NCBI GenBank assembly: GCA_002964805.2
Contig: PUDQ02000099.1
Coordinates: 1-48,288, forward strand
DNA length: 48,288 nucleotides
Reading direction: 5' to 3'
From: Trametes villosa
Lineage: Eukaryota > Basidiomycota > Agaricomycetes > Polyporales > Polyporaceae
Shown: positions 46,801 through 48,288 of the stretch, one piece after another
How positions within the stretch are numbered: the stretch's first letter is position 1
How the letters are laid out: every line of letters begins with the position of its first letter
The notes under the pieces: generated by a model
Database searches by the model: none
Seen by the model: only the letters and a program-made list of their open reading frames with translations
What the model was told of the DNA's origin: nothing
Position numbers and translations under genes: made by a program

Positions 46801-48288
46801 GGGACATACTGCGCCTCCAGGATTTTACGTCCTGGGATTGTAATCGTAGCACCATGAGCAACAGAGCCCGTAGGCAGCCTGTTGAAGATGGTCATCTTCC
46901 CGTCTCCTTGGAAGATGGAATAACCTTGCCGCTCGATAGTGCCAGTGGAGAAGAGTCGCGAGGCCGCTTTAGGGACATAGCAGACCTTAGGTAGCGTGAT
47001 CTTCCACTTAACACCGTCGATGTACGTCTCAGCCTTAACGGTACCCTCGCCTACACCAAGTACAGAGTTCCCACTTCCAGCAGTGCTGAAGACAATGGGG
47101 TCGTTGTACTCGTGATAAGTAGCGAAATCAGCGAGGTTCCAGGTGACATGCATGGAGGCTCCTGAGTCCATAAGCCAACGAGTAGGAATCACGCCAGCGG
47201 CATTAGCCGCACGATAGAAAGAAGCGTGCATAGAGGCGTCCTCAGAGGAGGAGGCGCCTGCAGACTCGACTACAAGTACATTGGCAGCGGGAGCGACGAC
47301 GTGAGCGGTATTGGTAGTGTCCTTTCCTTTCCCCTTGTCCTTCTTCTTCCCACCATTGCCCTTGCCGTTGGGACGCATCTCGGGGTGCTTCTTGTAGCAA
47401 GTGGACTCGTGGTGAGTCGCACTACCACAGTGGGAGCAGGGGCCCTTCGGCTTAGGCTGCGTCTTGGAGACGCGGGAGGCGGACTGTCCGGACTTGCGCA
47501 TGGACTCCTCAGCGAGAGACTTCGCGAGGATGACGTCGACGGTGAGTTTCTCGAGCTCCGTCGTGGCCATAAGCGCAGAGATCATCGACCGGTAGGACTC
47601 CGGGACCTTGGACAGAAGGATGAGGGCCTGGATCGTCTCCTCGAGCTTGATCCCATTGGTAGAGATCTCGCGGAGGCGGGTGACGATCTTGCTCGACTGG
47701 TCCTGAATGGACTTCTGGTCCGACATGCGACCTTCGCTGATGAGGGCCTCAAAGAGGCCCCAGACGTGCGCGCTGTTCGGTTTCCCAAACTTGGTTCTGC
47801 AGCGCGTCCCACATCTGCTTGGCTGTAGCAGTTGTGCCAGCGACGGTTGCGGCGGAGTCCAGGATGTAGTGGAAGCTAGGCGCGGTCCGGATAGTGATGA
47901 GACCGGCGGCCTTGTTGTTTTGCTTCTTCCACTCCTTGGAGGCTTCCGCATCAGTAGCGGTGGGCTGAGTGCCCGTGATAGCCTCCCAGCAGTCGGCGAA
48001 CATGAGGTAACCCTTCATCTTCGCGGCCCAGTCCGCATACTGAGCGGCGGAAGAGAGAGCAGGGACAGATTCTGGTTTGATATCCCCCATGACGAGGAGG
48101 AAGAACTCGGGGGAATCGGTGAAGTCTTCGCCGAAGTCTAGATCGAATGGAGTTGGAGAGGGCGAGCGCGAAGAGACTTCAGAATCTGGGAGAGGAACGG
48201 TTGTAGGAGACGGGGGAGCAGACTGAGGGAGCGGAACGAGGTGCCAATGGCCAACCTGGTGAGGACGAACGAGAGCGGCCCAGCTTCG
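43848..48288 (-). CDS. Copia gag-pol polyprotein (5' partial, one frameshift)
   Basis: One long polyprotein. The frame is open leftwards from the window edge through an ATG at 48090 (MGDIKPESVPALSSAAQY), so the true start may lie outside the window. The gag part includes KQMWDALQNQ. One extra base near 47793 breaks the frame, and the homologous reading continues in the other frame (KFGKPNSAHVWGLFEALI). From there 1,300 or so codons stay open. Domains in order are a CCHC knuckle (CSHCGSATHHESTC), protease (WLMDSGASMH), integrase (HRRFGHAGKEAL, CDGCAFGK, then DLDGPM, SDRGGEY and SPQQNGRAE), reverse transcriptase (VKTAFLNGDLEEEIYM; YVDDLLLFG) and RNase H (SSTEAEYKA; DNQGSIFLA). The stop TGA is at 43848-43850. 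Gag and pol are fused, as usual for Copia. Confidence 0.92.

Larger units (their letters stand above)
43286..48288 (-). mobile_element. Ty1/Copia LTR retrotransposon, cut by the window edge
   Basis: The element runs on the minus strand. Its 3' end lies at about 43286 and its 5' end beyond 48288. The 3' LTR body spans 43352-43836, preceded on the sense strand by a purine-rich GAACGAGTGGGAG. Pol order is protease, integrase, reverse transcriptase, RNase H, diagnostic of Ty1/Copia. The far end shows a partial second R-U5 segment. The target duplication cannot be checked because the 5' LTR is outside the window. Confidence 0.94.

Overview
The window looks like nuclear DNA of a filamentous basidiomycete, most likely an agaricomycete. 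Genes are split by many 48-70 nt introns with GTAAGT/GTGAGT-type donors and CTGAC-like branch points. Gene families typical of mushrooms are present: F-box/LRR proteins, a kinase-like family and a multi-exon P450. There are no operons, and both large mobile elements are fungal LTR retrotransposons. Species assignment is inference.

Layout. 1-1279 (+) is the 3' part of a WRAP53/TCAB1-like WD protein. 1364-3581 (-) is a cytochrome P450. 4221-8209 (-) is the exosome nuclease DIS3/RRP44. 9186-11016 (+) is a secreted histidine acid phosphatase. 11334-12478 (-) is a kinase-like protein. 12917-20403 is a complete Ty3/Gypsy chromovirus with apparently identical 261-bp LTRs and a 5-bp target duplication. 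20971-22808 (+) is an unrecognised protein with a possible nuclease-like motif. 23036-26722 (-) is EMC1. 27653-28291 (-) is QCR6. 28792-29937 (+) is a second kinase-like paralogue. 30488-32042 (-) is an F-box protein. 32286-34987 (+) is tyrosyl-DNA phosphodiesterase with N-terminal UIM-like motifs. 35752-37275 (-) is a second F-box protein. 38093-39592 (-) is an Old Yellow Enzyme. 41503-42521 (+) is a nucleotidyltransferase-like protein. 42618-43264 (+) is an unknown protein. 43286 to the right edge (-) is a Ty1/Copia element cut by the window end.

Most cellular genes are unrelated housekeeping functions: RNA decay, ER membrane insertion, respiration and DNA repair. They do not form a pathway. 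The unusual biology is in gene structure and in the two retrotransposons. (1) The Gypsy element appears to be self-primed: 11 nt at the predicted RNA 5' end are exactly complementary to 11 nt just after the LTR. (2) Its predicted RNA carries a first ORF of about 400 codons with no stop and no ATG in any frame; the first ATG of the RNA is the gag start at 14481, about 1.37 kb downstream. (3) QCR6 makes sense only if two consecutive microexons of 2 nt and 4 nt are spliced in. (4) The Copia LTR holds a GT-AG intron, and the element end carries a second R-U5 copy lacking exactly that intron and starting at the predicted transcription start, as expected for strong-stop cDNA made from spliced RNA.
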